Assembly: GCF_001425025.1 (NCBI RefSeq)
Contig: NZ_LMDE01000010.1
Coordinates: forward strand, 103,995-167,994
Reading direction: 5' to 3'
Length of the DNA stretch: 64,000 bases
Source: Nocardioides sp. Root122
Lineage (GTDB): Bacteria; Actinomycetota; Actinomycetes; Propionibacteriales; Nocardioidaceae
This document shows, piece after piece, positions 45,501 to 53,891 of the stretch. Numbering within the stretch: the first letter of the stretch is position 1; every line of letters begins with the position of its first letter. The notes beneath the pieces were generated by a model. The model saw only the letters and a list, made by a program, of their open reading frames with translations. It did no database searches and had not been told where the DNA came from. Both the position numbers and the translations under genes were made by a program.

Positions 45501-45938
45501 GAGCCGGTGGTAGCCCTCGACGCCGCGCGCCAGGACCAGCAGGTGGCTGCCCTCCGGGTCGGGCACGCCGTTCTGCGGGCCGCTCAGGCCGAGGGAGAGC
45601 TCGGCGCCGAAGACGGTCGGCAGGTCGTAGGCGGCCGCGGCCTCGGCCAGCATCGGGGCGCCGTAGAAGCCGTCGTGGTCGGTGACCGCGAGCGCGTGCA
45701 GGCCCAGCCGCACGGCCTCCTCCACCAGCTCCGCCGGCGAGCTGGCGCCGTCGAGGAAGCTGAAGTGGCTGTGGCAGTGCAGCTCGGCGTAGGGGGTGAC
45801 GCTCGCCGGGCGCTCGATCGCCCGCGGCGTGGTGGCGCCGCGCTTGGGCCGCGAGACCGGGGCGTCGTCGGCGCCCGGCAGGCCGCTGAGCCGCCGCTCC
45901 AGCTCCTTCCAGTGCATGGCGGGGTTGTTCCAGCCCAT
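42543..45938 (-). CDS. dnaE2: Error-prone DNA polymerase III alpha subunit
   Basis: 1131 residues, the length of DnaE2. N-terminal PHP domain (YAELHCHSHFSFLDGASSP, near residue 52), polymerase motif PDIDVDFDSDRR with catalytic aspartates, GRGSAASS, fingers and thumb, helix-hairpin-helix, and a C-terminal OB fold (RVHVGGLVTHRQRPGTAMGVTFLNLED). It is the polymerase of the SOS mutasome and copies past lesions with ImuB. The ATG at 45938 is preferred to Met8 because GGAGG lies upstream of it. Fifteen bases separate it from imuB. Confidence 0.96.
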   Translation of the reverse strand: MGWNNPAMHWKELERRLSGLPGADDAPVSRPKRGATTPRAIERPASVTPYAELHCHSHFSFLDGASSPAELVEEAVRLGLHALAVTDHDGFYGAPMLAEAAAAYDLPTVFGAELSLGLSGPQNGVPDPEGSHLLVLARGVEGYHRLAAAITDAHLRGDEKGRPVYDLDELGERGRGHWVVLTGCRKGTVQQALAHGGEPAAAVALDRLTSLFGMEDVLVEVSPRPGTDATNAALARLAGVHGLDLVAAGNAHHATPQRHRLASAMAAVRARRSLAELDGWLDLSGSGHLRSGAETAAALAAYPQAVARSVSLADDLAFDLKKASPALPKRQIPEGHTADSWLRVLAERGFAERYAGVPHEEEARDRLEHELRVISEKDFAGYFVIVHDIVAFAREQKILCQGRGSAASSAVCYALGITAVDAVFYQLPFERFISAHREEEPDIDVDFDSDRREEVIQWVYDTYGRRNAAQVANVIGYRPRMAVRDAAKALGFSPGQQDAWSKQIDGWKSVVAGDQGDPEAHDVPPQVVALAEELLGAPRHLGIHSGGMVLTERPIGEVCPIERGRMDKRTVLQWDKDACESMGLVKFDLLGLGMLGAIDHMMRLVAEHLGEQWDLASMPKEEPAVYDMLCRADSIGVFQVESRAQIGTLPRLRPREFYDLAIEIALIRPGPIQGGAVHPYVRRATGQEPVTYDHPELVPVLERTKGVPLFQEQLMAMAVTLGDCSRDDADLLRRAMGSKRGVERIESVKQKLYEGMERRGIVGELADSIYVKILSFANFGFAESHALSFALLVYASSWFKLHYPAAFLAGLLRNQPMGFYSPQSLVGDARRHGVDVRRPDVARSAAQADLEPVIIGPVRASGPDACCRPRFERVEWVPGTPDPVPTHRRDTALAVRLGLDSVRGIGLDVARRIVAARQEAPFTDVTDLSRRADLTSAQLEALATAGAFDAWGLGRREALWAAGFAEDAAHLPGTTPAPAAPTLPGMSEPEITLADLWATGISPERHPVEHLREDLRRAGVRSVADLATTETGRRVHVGGLVTHRQRPGTAMGVTFLNLEDETGMLNVVCSVGVMKAHRQAARNRVAVVIRGRLERNEGVTNLIADRVEPIDVVVPGAGAVLQARASSRDFR

Positions 45939-45953
45939 TACCTGGCACCTCCG

Positions 45954-47522
45954 CTAGTCATAGCCGGCCTCCAGGGACCAGCCCTCGGGCGCGCGGAGGA
46001 GCAGCCAGGCGCGGCCGTCGGCGCCGACGAGCTGGAAGCGGGCCGAGGGGCCGGACCCGCCGGACCACCAGGCCTCGTCGGTGGGCCAGGGACCGGCCCA
46101 GGCGGTCACCGGCTGCCAGGGGAGCACCCCGCCACCCACCCGGAAGCGTCGCGGCTCGCCGGTCACGACGCCCCGGTCGGTGACGCGCACCTCGCGCCCC
46201 GCGTCGTCGACGACCTCGGCGACCGGCGGGGTCGCGAACACCCGCACCGGCGCCGGTCCGGGCACCCGGCCCGGCCAGGGGCGGTCGACCGGGCGCAGGT
46301 CGACCGCGCGTTCGCCCCAGGGCACCAGCGACTGCCGGGCGGCGGGGCTGCGCCCGCCCTGCAGCACCGGACGGCGTACGGCGTCGAAGCCGACCATGCC
46401 CTGGACCCGGGCGACGCCCCGCTCGACGAGGTCGTCGGAGGCGTTGCCCCAGAGTGCCTCGCCGTGGGCCGCTGCCGGCTCGACCACCTCGGGCAGGAAC
46501 CGGATCCGCTCGATCGGGGCGCGCACCTCGCCCGCGTGCTTGCGGGCGCGCAGCGACCCACCGACCGTGGCCGACTGGAGCTGCCAGTGCACGCGGTCGA
46601 CGAGGTCGCGGGCGCTGAAGTGGCGCGGGTGCAGCCAGGTGCGGGCGGAGCACACGACGCCGTCGGACTCGGCCTCGATGCGCACCCCGGTCGCGACGAG
46701 CTGGTGGAGGGCCAGCTGGGAGACGAACCGCTCCGCAGTGGTGCGCACGCTGAAGGTGATCGCCTCGACCGAGTCGAGAGGCGGTTCGAAGGGCACCGCG
46801 GCGTCGAGCTCGGGCGGGGGTGTGCGGGCGGCGAAGAGCTTCCGGTCCTCCCCGCGGGCGCGGCGCCTCACCGCGGCCCCGTGGGCGCCGAGCCGGTGCT
46901 CGACCGCCTCGCCCGGCAGGTCTGCCAGGTCCCCGAGGGTGCGCAGCCCGAGCCGCTGCAGCAGGCTGACCAGCTCGCGTCCGCGCGGCCCGTCGTCCTG
47001 CAGGACCTGCACGGGCAGCCCGCGGAGGAACGCGGCGGACCCGCCTTCGGGCACGACCACCCACGACTGCACCTCCGCGGTCCGCGCCGCCTGCTCGGCG
47101 GTGAAGAGGTCGTCGGCGATGCCCACGCGGACGTCCCACACGTCGGCCTCGACCAGCGCCTGGCAGGCCGTGGCGGCGGCGTCGCTCTCCGTGCCGTACC
47201 AGCTGCCCGGGGCGCGGACCGCGAGCAGGCCGGGACGCAGCGCGGCCACCCCGGGCCGCAGGTCCTCGATCACGGCGAGGACGGGCTCGAAGGAACGCGC
47301 GTCGCGGTCGGGGTTGGCCGGCAGCAGCACCAGCTCGGGGCACCGGGACTGGGCGTCGCGGCGGCGCTGCCCACGGCGGACGCCCTCGGCGCGCGCCGGC
47401 CCGTTGCACACCTCGACGACGTTGGCGGACAGGACGGCGGCCGGGGAGCGGCGCGACCGCTCCGCCTCGTCGAGCGCGGCGACCACCGACCAGTCGGGGC
47501 ACCACACGACCATCACGCGCAC
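45954..47522 (-). CDS. imuB: ImuB, inactive Y-family polymerase of the mutasome
   Basis: About 522 residues of the DNA polymerase Y fold, beginning VRVMVVWCPDWSVVAA. As in other ImuB proteins the first catalytic acidic motif of Y-family enzymes is not conserved, so it is expected to be an adaptor between DnaE2, ImuA and the sliding clamp. A helix-hairpin-helix like stretch (LGLRTLGDLADLPGEAV) lies near residue 185. The start is GTG at 47522, after GAGGG; GTG 47516 or ATG 47513 are also possible. It follows imuA by 7 bases. Confidence 0.92.
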   Translation of the reverse strand: MRVMVVWCPDWSVVAALDEAERSRRSPAAVLSANVVEVCNGPARAEGVRRGQRRRDAQSRCPELVLLPANPDRDARSFEPVLAVIEDLRPGVAALRPGLLAVRAPGSWYGTESDAAATACQALVEADVWDVRVGIADDLFTAEQAARTAEVQSWVVVPEGGSAAFLRGLPVQVLQDDGPRGRELVSLLQRLGLRTLGDLADLPGEAVEHRLGAHGAAVRRRARGEDRKLFAARTPPPELDAAVPFEPPLDSVEAITFSVRTTAERFVSQLALHQLVATGVRIEAESDGVVCSARTWLHPRHFSARDLVDRVHWQLQSATVGGSLRARKHAGEVRAPIERIRFLPEVVEPAAAHGEALWGNASDDLVERGVARVQGMVGFDAVRRPVLQGGRSPAARQSLVPWGERAVDLRPVDRPWPGRVPGPAPVRVFATPPVAEVVDDAGREVRVTDRGVVTGEPRRFRVGGGVLPWQPVTAWAGPWPTDEAWWSGGSGPSARFQLVGADGRAWLLLRAPEGWSLEAGYD

Positions 47523-47529
47523 GAGACCC

Positions 47530-48219
47530 TCATCCCGCCCTCTCGTCGGCCGGCCGCCGGATCTCGCGCACCTCCCGCTCGGTGGTGGCCTCCACCCGGC
47601 GGGCGCCGGGCCAGGCGAGGTCGGCGCGCTGCGGCGGCCGCGCCCCACGGCGTACGACGACGCGGGCGCGGCGCTCGGCCAGCTGCCCGGTGCCCGACGC
47701 GGGGCCGGTCCAGAGGGACTCCTCGATGCTGAGACGGGCCTCGGCCCGGGGCCAGTCGCCGTGCACGACCAGCACGGCCGAGCGGGTGCGCAGCCGGGAG
47801 TCGATGACGCCCGCGGCACGCTCGCTCACCGACGCCGGCGGGCGCAGGACCACGACCCGCAGCACGTCGACGAGCGCTGCGGTCACCTCGAGCCAGTGCT
47901 CGCCGGGGTCGGGCACGAGGACGGTGCGCGACAGCTCGATGCCGAGCTCGGCCGCCGCCTCCGCCCCGAAGTCGGACCACCCGGCGAAGCCGACCCACTC
48001 GCCCGCCCGGGAGGCGCCCGCGGCCAGTGCCAGGCCCAGCGCGGCCGAGTCGACGGCATAGGTCCCGCCGCCGTGGAGGGGCACCAGCCCGGCCAGGCCC
48101 GGGAGCGTCGGCACCGGCTGCCCGGCCGGCTTGTGCTCCATGGCGGCCATCCGCTCGCGCAGCTGCTCGACGACCGAGCGCGCAGGGTCGAGCGCGGTGA
48201 TCGAGCGGCTGGAGGACAT
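47530..48219 (-). CDS. imuA: ImuA-like SOS cassette protein
   Basis: A 229-residue protein, first in the imuA-imuB-dnaE2 cassette. It resembles a RecA-fold relic: GLVPLHGGGTYAVDSAALGLALAAGAS stands where a Walker A would be, without the GKT lysine. Residues EWVGFAGWSDFGAEAAAELGIEL and VVLRPP are RecA-like. This matches the mycobacterial ImuA' type. The ATG at 48219 lies 10 bases past a perfect LexA box. The open frame continues far upstream only because of GC content. Confidence 0.88.
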   Translation of the reverse strand: MSSSRSITALDPARSVVEQLRERMAAMEHKPAGQPVPTLPGLAGLVPLHGGGTYAVDSAALGLALAAGASRAGEWVGFAGWSDFGAEAAAELGIELSRTVLVPDPGEHWLEVTAALVDVLRVVVLRPPASVSERAAGVIDSRLRTRSAVLVVHGDWPRAEARLSIEESLWTGPASGTGQLAERRARVVVRRGARPPQRADLAWPGARRVEATTEREVREIRRPADERAG

Positions 48220-48229
48220 GTGCCCATGA

Positions 48230-48245
48230 TCGAACACCTGTTCGA
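48230..48245. promoter_or_regulatory. LexA (SOS) box of the imuA-imuB-dnaE2 cassette
   Basis: TCGAACACCTGTTCGA is an exact fit to the actinobacterial SOS box TCGAAC-N4-GTTCGA. Its position 10 bases ahead of the imuA start codon suits repression by LexA. Presence here and the operon behind it point to DNA-damage induction. Confidence 0.95.
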
Positions 48246-48378
48246 ACGAGTCAAGCGGAACGGCCCGATCCGGCTCATTGGACCACGGGCCGCCGACACG
48301 TGGGCGCGTCGGTGGGGGCGGGGGCGGTCCGTGCCTATGCTGAGCCCGCGAAGTCCGCGTGATGTGGGGGTTGTGGTC

Positions 48379-49842
48379 GTGTCGAAGCTGTCGAGGCTCG
48401 TGGGGAGCCTGTGCCTGGTGCTGGTCGCGTCGATGGGGGCCACGGCCCCGGGATCCGCGCTGGCGGCCGGATCCGACGCCGCGACCGCTGCGACGGCGGC
48501 AGCGGCCAAGCCCGGGAAGCCCAGGCCGAGCACGTGGGACGCCCCGAAGGGTCCCTACTTCAACGACCCGCACCTCAAGAAGGGCTGGTTCAACATCGAG
48601 CGGCGGGTGGTCGACACCATCCGCCACACGCCCAAGGGCTCGACCATCCGGATCGCGATCTACTCCCTCGACCGCATGCCCGTGGCGCACGCCCTCGTCG
48701 CCGCCCACCGCCGCGGCGTCAAGGTGCAGATGCTCCTCAACGACCACTGGGAGAACGGCGCGATGAAGGTGATCCGCGCCGAGATCGGCAAGGACCGGCG
48801 CAAGGACAGCTTCATCTACAAGTGCCACCAGAGCTGCCGCGGCGCCGCCAACGAGTTCAACAACCTGCACTCGAAGTTCTACCTCTTCTCGCAGGCCGGC
48901 AGGTCCGAGGACGTCATCGCCGTCGGCTCGGCCAACATGACGCTCAACGCCGACCGCCACCAGTGGAACGACCTCCACTTCTCCGACGGCAACCACGTGC
49001 TGTTCCGCCAGTTCGTGTCGCTCTTCAACGACATGAAGAAGGACTACTCCACCCGCCAGCCACCCCGCTTCTTCTGCGGCACGCCCCTCACCACCTACTG
49101 CGACGACACCGTCGACAAGAACACGGTCTGGGTCTTCCCGAAGAACTCCGGACCCAAGAACGACCTGGTCCTCGACATGCTCGGGAAGGTCCAGTGCCTG
49201 ACCCCGGACGGCAGCGGCGGGGTCACCCGGACCCGCCTGGCGTTGTCCATGCACACGATGCGCGGCTCCCGCGGCGACTACCTCGCCGCCGCGATCCGCA
49301 GGAAGTACGCCGAGGGCTGCGACTTCCGGGTCAGCTACGGCCTCATCGGCTACCGCGCCAAGGGCATCATCGGCGCGCCCACGCGGCGGGGGAGGATCCC
49401 GCTGCGCTCGACCGGGCTGGACTACAACACCGACGACAACTTCGACCTCAACAACGACGGCATCGACGACCTGATCCTCGACTACTACACCCACCAGAAG
49501 TACCTCGTCATCCAGGGCACCTACAACGGCGTCCCCGACACGAGCATGGTGCTGACCGGGTCGGTCAACTGGTCGAGCCTCAGCACGGCCAACGACGAGG
49601 TCTGGTTCACGGTCCGCGGCAAGCGGGTCGCGAACAAGTACCTCAAGAACTTCAACTACCAGTGGAGCAACGCCCGCAACTCGCGCAACGCCTACACCAC
49701 GACCTACGCCAACTTCCGGGTCGCGCGCTGGGTGAAGGACCCCGACGGGACCATGCGCAAGGTGTGGCGCACCGTGCGCCGTCCGGTGACGACGGTCCAG
49801 CCCGACCACTACCGCAAGGGCCCCTACTGGGAGGACGACTGA
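48379..49842 (+). CDS. Secreted phospholipase D-like protein
   Basis: About 487 residues. Signal peptide 1-30 (SLCLVLVASMGATAPGSALA). Two HKD half-sites are visible: first H164-x-K166 (NLHSKFYLF, with GSANMT after it), second H372-x-K374 (YTHQKYLVI, with GSVNWSS). A Ca-site-like DLNNDGIDD lies between them at about 356-364. It would act outside the cell on phosphodiester bonds in lipid or nucleic acid. GTG at 48379 is chosen after GGGGG; an ATG at 48337 is possible. It is divergent from imuA across about 160 bases and is followed by a molybdenum oxidase cluster, with no shared function evident. Confidence 0.85.
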   Translation: MSKLSRLVGSLCLVLVASMGATAPGSALAAGSDAATAATAAAAKPGKPRPSTWDAPKGPYFNDPHLKKGWFNIERRVVDTIRHTPKGSTIRIAIYSLDRMPVAHALVAAHRRGVKVQMLLNDHWENGAMKVIRAEIGKDRRKDSFIYKCHQSCRGAANEFNNLHSKFYLFSQAGRSEDVIAVGSANMTLNADRHQWNDLHFSDGNHVLFRQFVSLFNDMKKDYSTRQPPRFFCGTPLTTYCDDTVDKNTVWVFPKNSGPKNDLVLDMLGKVQCLTPDGSGGVTRTRLALSMHTMRGSRGDYLAAAIRRKYAEGCDFRVSYGLIGYRAKGIIGAPTRRGRIPLRSTGLDYNTDDNFDLNNDGIDDLILDYYTHQKYLVIQGTYNGVPDTSMVLTGSVNWSSLSTANDEVWFTVRGKRVANKYLKNFNYQWSNARNSRNAYTTTYANFRVARWVKDPDGTMRKVWRTVRRPVTTVQPDHYRKGPYWEDD

Positions 49843-49914
49843 GGCGTCCGGCGCCGGCGGCAACCCGGGCAACCGGCGGCGGATGCCTGCGCGGGTTCGG
49901 GGGTACGGACGGCC

Positions 49915-50418
49915 ATGGACCGTGAGATCTCCCTGGTCGTGGACGGTGCCTCGCACGCCGTGACCGTCGACAGCCGCACCACGTTGCTCGACACGTTGCG
50001 CGAACGGCTGGGCAACACCTCGCCCAAGAAGGGCTGTGACCACGGCCAGTGCGGCAGCTGCACCGTCCTGCTGGACGGGCGCCGGCACCTCACCTGCCTC
50101 GCGCTCGCGATCGCGTACGACGGCAGTGAGGTGGTGACCGCCGCAGGCCTGGGAGCCGACGAGCCCCACCTGGTGCAGCGAGCGTTCCTCGAGCACGACG
50201 GCTACCAGTGCGGCTACTGCACGCCGGGTCAGGTGTGCTCGGCGGTCGGGATGCTGGCCGAGGCGAAGCAGGGCCACCCGAGCCACGTGACCGAGGACCT
50301 CGACGCCGCGGTCGAGCTGGACGACGCCGAGCTCCGCGAGCGGATGAGTGGCAACCTCTGCCGGTGCGGTGCCTACCCCGGCATCCTCGCCGCGGTCCGA
50401 AGGGCGGCTCGGGGATGA
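49915..50418 (+). CDS. paoA: Aldehyde oxidase/xanthine dehydrogenase-type [2Fe-2S] subunit
   Basis: 167 residues; plant-type [2Fe-2S] motif CDHGQCGSC near 41-49 and CLALA, then the helical second cluster motif CGYCTPGQ and NLCRCGAYPGI. It carries electrons from the molybdenum site toward FAD. No Tat signal is present, unlike E. coli PaoA, so the enzyme is probably cytoplasmic. Its stop overlaps the next gene (ATGA). Confidence 0.9.
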   Translation: MDREISLVVDGASHAVTVDSRTTLLDTLRERLGNTSPKKGCDHGQCGSCTVLLDGRRHLTCLALAIAYDGSEVVTAAGLGADEPHLVQRAFLEHDGYQCGYCTPGQVCSAVGMLAEAKQGHPSHVTEDLDAAVELDDAELRERMSGNLCRCGAYPGILAAVRRAARG

Positions 50419-51416
50419 GGGCGCTCGACCACCGCCGTCCCGCCACCGCGCAGGAGGCCGTCGACCTGGTCGCCCGGCACCCCGGCGCGACGTTCCTGGC
50501 CGGCGGGAGCAACCTCGTGGACCACCTCAAGCTCGGCGTCGCGTCCCCGGACGTCCTGGTCGACGTCCGTCGACTGCCCCTCGACGGCATCGAGCGGGTC
50601 GAGGGCGAGGACGGGGCGGTGCTGCGCATCGGCGCCAACGTCCGCAACAGCGACCTCGCCGCGCACCCGGTCGTGCGGTCGCGCTTCCCCGTGGTCGCGC
50701 GCGCGCTCCTCGCGGGCGCGTCGGGGCAGATCCGCAACCAGGCGACCACGGCGGGCAACCTGCTGCAGCGCACCCGGTGCGTGTACTTCCAGGACGTCAC
50801 CACGCCGTGCAACAAGCGCGAGCCGGGCACCGGCTGCTCGGCCCTCGAGGGCTACGGGCGCTACAACGCGATCCTCGGCGCAAGCCCCGACTGCGTGGCG
50901 ACCCACCCGTCCGACCTCGCCGTCGGCCTGGCGGTCCTGGACGCGACCGTCGTGGTGCTCGGCCTCGAGGGCGAGCGCCGCATCCCGTTCGACGAGCTGC
51001 ACCGGCTGCCGGGGGACCGTCCCGGGGCGGACACCACGCTCGCCCGGAGCGACCTCGTCACGGCCGTCGAGCTGCCACTGGACCCCGACGTCCACCGGTC
51101 GACCTACACCAAGGTCCGCGACCGGGCGTCCTACGCGTTCGCCCTCGTCTCCGTTGCCGCGTCGGTGCGCATGGAGGAGGGCCGGACGACGGACGTCCGC
51201 CTCGCCTGGGGCGGTGTGGCGCACAAGCCCTGGCGCGCGCGCCGCGCCGAGGCGGCGCTGGCCGGGCAGCAGATCACGGAGGACGCGGTCCGGGCAGCGG
51301 TCGACCTCGAGCTGGAGACGACCACGACGAACCGCGACACCGCCTACAAGGTGGCCATGCTCCGCAACACCACCGTCATGACCCTCCTCGACCTGGCCGA
51401 GGAGGCCTCGCGATGA
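50415..51416 (+). CDS. paoB: FAD subunit of molybdenum aldehyde oxidase, with extra [4Fe-4S] site
   Basis: 333 residues of the CO-dehydrogenase/xanthine-dehydrogenase FAD-subunit fold (FLAGGSNLVDHLK, TAGNLLQRTRC). The segment with four cysteines, CVYFQDVTTPCNKREPGTGC to PDC (about 125-170), is the [4Fe-4S] insertion of PaoB/YagS. This separates it from plain xanthine dehydrogenases. It is coupled to both neighbours by ATGA overlaps. Confidence 0.9.
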   Translation: MRALDHRRPATAQEAVDLVARHPGATFLAGGSNLVDHLKLGVASPDVLVDVRRLPLDGIERVEGEDGAVLRIGANVRNSDLAAHPVVRSRFPVVARALLAGASGQIRNQATTAGNLLQRTRCVYFQDVTTPCNKREPGTGCSALEGYGRYNAILGASPDCVATHPSDLAVGLAVLDATVVVLGLEGERRIPFDELHRLPGDRPGADTTLARSDLVTAVELPLDPDVHRSTYTKVRDRASYAFALVSVAASVRMEEGRTTDVRLAWGGVAHKPWRARRAEAALAGQQITEDAVRAAVDLELETTTTNRDTAYKVAMLRNTTVMTLLDLAEEASR

Positions 51417-53533
51417 CCGAGCAGCAGACCCGCACGATCTCGCCGCGCTCGATCGGCACCTCGCTCGACCGGGTCGACGGACGCGAGAAGGTGACCGGCA
51501 CGGCGTCGTACGCCGTCGAGCATGCGGACGTCAACGGGACGGCCGCGCCCCTCAGCCTCTGGTTGGTGACCTCGACCGTGGCGAAGGGCCGGATCACCGG
51601 GGTCGACGCCTCGAAGGCGCTGGCCCACCACGGCGTCAGCGCGATGCTCGACCACACGAGCGCCCCGCGCCTGGCGCAGACGGACAACGCCGAGCTCGCG
51701 ATCCTGCAGGACGACCGGGTGGGCTTCCGCGGCCAGGTCGTGGCCCTCGTGCTGGCCGAGACGTCCGAGGCGGCACGCGAGGGCGCGGCGCTGGTCGAGG
51801 TGACCTACGAGCAGGAGCCGCACGAGGCCGAGCTGCGTGAGGACAACGCGACCTACCGCCCCGACAAGGTCAACCCCGACGTGGAGACCGACACCGACGA
51901 GGGCGACGTGGACGCGGCGCTCGCCGCCGCGGACGTCGTGGTCGACCAGACCTACCGCACCCCCTACGAGCACAACAACCCGCTCGAGCCGCACGCCACG
52001 CTCGCCTGGTGGGAGGAGCGCGAAGGCCGCGAGGTGCTGTCCATGTTCGACTCCACCCAAGGCGTCCACGGGGTCGTGCAGGCGCTCGCCCCGATGCTGG
52101 GGCTCGAGAACGACCAGGTGCGGGTCCGGGCGCCGTACGTCGGCGGTGGCTTCGGCAGCAAGGGCGAGGCCCACGCGCACGTGATGGCCGTGGCCCTCGC
52201 GGCCCGCACGACCGCCGGTCGACCGGTGCGGCTTGCGGTGACGCGACAGCAGATGTTCTCCCTCACCGGCTACCGCACGGCCACCATCTCGCACGTGCGG
52301 CTCGGCGCGGGCCGCGACGGCCGGTTGACCGCGATCGAGCACGCCGTGCAGGAGCAGACCTCGGTCGTGCGGGAGTTCGCCGAGCAGACGGCGTCACCGA
52401 CGCGCATGCTCTACGCCGCCCCGAACCGTCGCACCAGCCACCGGCTCGCGCAGCTCGACGTCGCGGTGCCGTCGTGGATGCGCGCCCCGGGAGAGATGCC
52501 GGGGATGTACGCCCACGAGGTCGCCATGGACGAGCTCGCCGTCGCGTGCGGCCTCGACCCGATCGTGCTGCGGGAGCGCAACGAGCCCGACCTCGACCCG
52601 GAGACGGGGAAGCCCTTCAACGACCGGCGCCTGCTCGACTGCCTCCACCGCGGGGCCGATCGGTTCGGCTGGTCGACCCGTCCCGCGGGGCCGCGGGCCC
52701 GGCTCGAGGGGGACTGGTGGGTCGGCACCGGCGTCGCGTCGGCGACGTACCCGGCCATGAGGCAGCCGGGCAACCAGGCCCGCGTGACCGCGCTGGACGG
52801 GGGGCGCTACGAGGTCGCGATCGGCTCGGTCGACATCGGCACGGGCGCACGCACGGTCCTCACCCAGATCGCGGCGGACGCGCTGGAGGTCGAACCGTCC
52901 GACATCGACCTGGCGATCGCCGACAGCCTGCTGCCGTCGGCGACGGTCGCCGGCGGATCGTCGGGCACCAGCTCGTGGGGCAGCGCGATCGTCGCGGCTG
53001 CGCAGCTGTTCCGGGAGGACCACGGCGCCCACCCGGACCCGGGCGTCCACACCACGGCGTCCGCGGCCGACGATCCTGCGGCCGAGGACTACGCGTTCCA
53101 CTCCTTCGGCGCGGTCTTCGCCGAGGCGCGTGTCAACCGCTGGACGGGCGAGGTGCGGGTGCCGCGCCTGCACGGCGTCTACTCCGTGGGCCGGGTGATC
53201 AACCCGAGGACGGCGCGATCACAGCTCGTCGGCGGACTGGTCATGGGGCTCTCGGCCGGCCTCTTCGAGGAGTCGCACCGTGACCCGCGCTTCGGCCACG
53301 TCGTCACCCAGGACCTCGCGACCTACCACGTCGCCTCGCACGCCGACGTGCTGGACGTGGACGCCGAGTGGCTCGAGGAGTCCGACGAGGTCTTCACACC
53401 CATGGGCTCGCGCGGGATCGGCGAGATCGGCATCGTGGGCACGGCGGCGGCGGTGGCCAATGCGACCTTCCACGCCACCGGCGTGCGGGTCCGCTCCCTG
53501 CCGCTCACCCCGGACCACTTCCTCGACGCCTGA
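51413..53533 (+). CDS. paoC: Molybdopterin catalytic subunit of aldehyde oxidase
   Basis: 706 residues of the XdhB/CoxL-like molybdenum subunit. GGGFGSKGEAHAH, GTGARTVLTQIAADAL and the catalytic GIGEIGIVG near the C-terminus (Glu) are seen. Together with paoA and paoB it makes a three-subunit enzyme that oxidises aldehydes, often aromatic, to acids. Benzaldehyde-type products could feed the benzoate pathway elsewhere in the window (inference). An XdhC/PaoD-like maturation protein is not found here. Confidence 0.9.
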   Translation: MTEQQTRTISPRSIGTSLDRVDGREKVTGTASYAVEHADVNGTAAPLSLWLVTSTVAKGRITGVDASKALAHHGVSAMLDHTSAPRLAQTDNAELAILQDDRVGFRGQVVALVLAETSEAAREGAALVEVTYEQEPHEAELREDNATYRPDKVNPDVETDTDEGDVDAALAAADVVVDQTYRTPYEHNNPLEPHATLAWWEEREGREVLSMFDSTQGVHGVVQALAPMLGLENDQVRVRAPYVGGGFGSKGEAHAHVMAVALAARTTAGRPVRLAVTRQQMFSLTGYRTATISHVRLGAGRDGRLTAIEHAVQEQTSVVREFAEQTASPTRMLYAAPNRRTSHRLAQLDVAVPSWMRAPGEMPGMYAHEVAMDELAVACGLDPIVLRERNEPDLDPETGKPFNDRRLLDCLHRGADRFGWSTRPAGPRARLEGDWWVGTGVASATYPAMRQPGNQARVTALDGGRYEVAIGSVDIGTGARTVLTQIAADALEVEPSDIDLAIADSLLPSATVAGGSSGTSSWGSAIVAAAQLFREDHGAHPDPGVHTTASAADDPAAEDYAFHSFGAVFAEARVNRWTGEVRVPRLHGVYSVGRVINPRTARSQLVGGLVMGLSAGLFEESHRDPRFGHVVTQDLATYHVASHADVLDVDAEWLEESDEVFTPMGSRGIGEIGIVGTAAAVANATFHATGVRVRSLPLTPDHFLDA

Positions 53534-53578
53534 CGCACCCTCGGCACATGCCGGCGCGGTCGCGGGGTACGACAGGCC

Positions 53579-53872
53579 ATGAGCGACGAGACGACCGGAC
53601 CGGCCCACGAGGAGCGCGAGTCGACGCCGAACGCCTCCGGACCCGCGGGTGCGGCAGGCGGCATGGGATCCAGCAGCGAGCGCGTCGGCCACACCGGCCC
53701 GGGGCAGGTCGGCGCGGACGGCCTCCGCGACACCTCACCCGTGGACTCCCCGGACGACGCGCCTCCGGAGCAGAGCGCCGGTGGCGAGGAACCGAACCCC
53801 GACGGGCTGGAGCCGAAGGCGGGCTATCCGGGGCTCGACCCGCGCAGTGAGGACAAGCCCTTCCGACCCTGA
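53579..53872 (+). CDS. Small disordered acidic protein
   Basis: A 97-residue protein of low complexity, rich in Gly, Pro, Glu, Ser and Asp, with no hydrophobic core. It starts MSDETTGPAHEERE and ends PGLDPRSEDKPFRP. Its role is unknown; such proteins occur widely in actinobacteria. It converges with the exporter operon, with 19 bases between the stops. Codon use supports expression but not strongly. Confidence 0.55.
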   Translation: MSDETTGPAHEERESTPNASGPAGAAGGMGSSSERVGHTGPGQVGADGLRDTSPVDSPDDAPPEQSAGGEEPNPDGLEPKAGYPGLDPRSEDKPFRP

Positions 53873-53891
53873 GCGGGCTGCAGAGCCCCCG

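Noticed and set aside
49843-49914. Molybdenum-cofactor riboswitch ahead of paoA
   Set aside because: The 72-base gap is too short and shows only a GCCGG-type repeat, not the expected structure.
48220-50286. A 918-codon extension of imuA upstream through the PLD gene
   Set aside because: The ATG at 48219 and the LexA box fix the start; the upstream part is antisense to the PLD and paoA genes.
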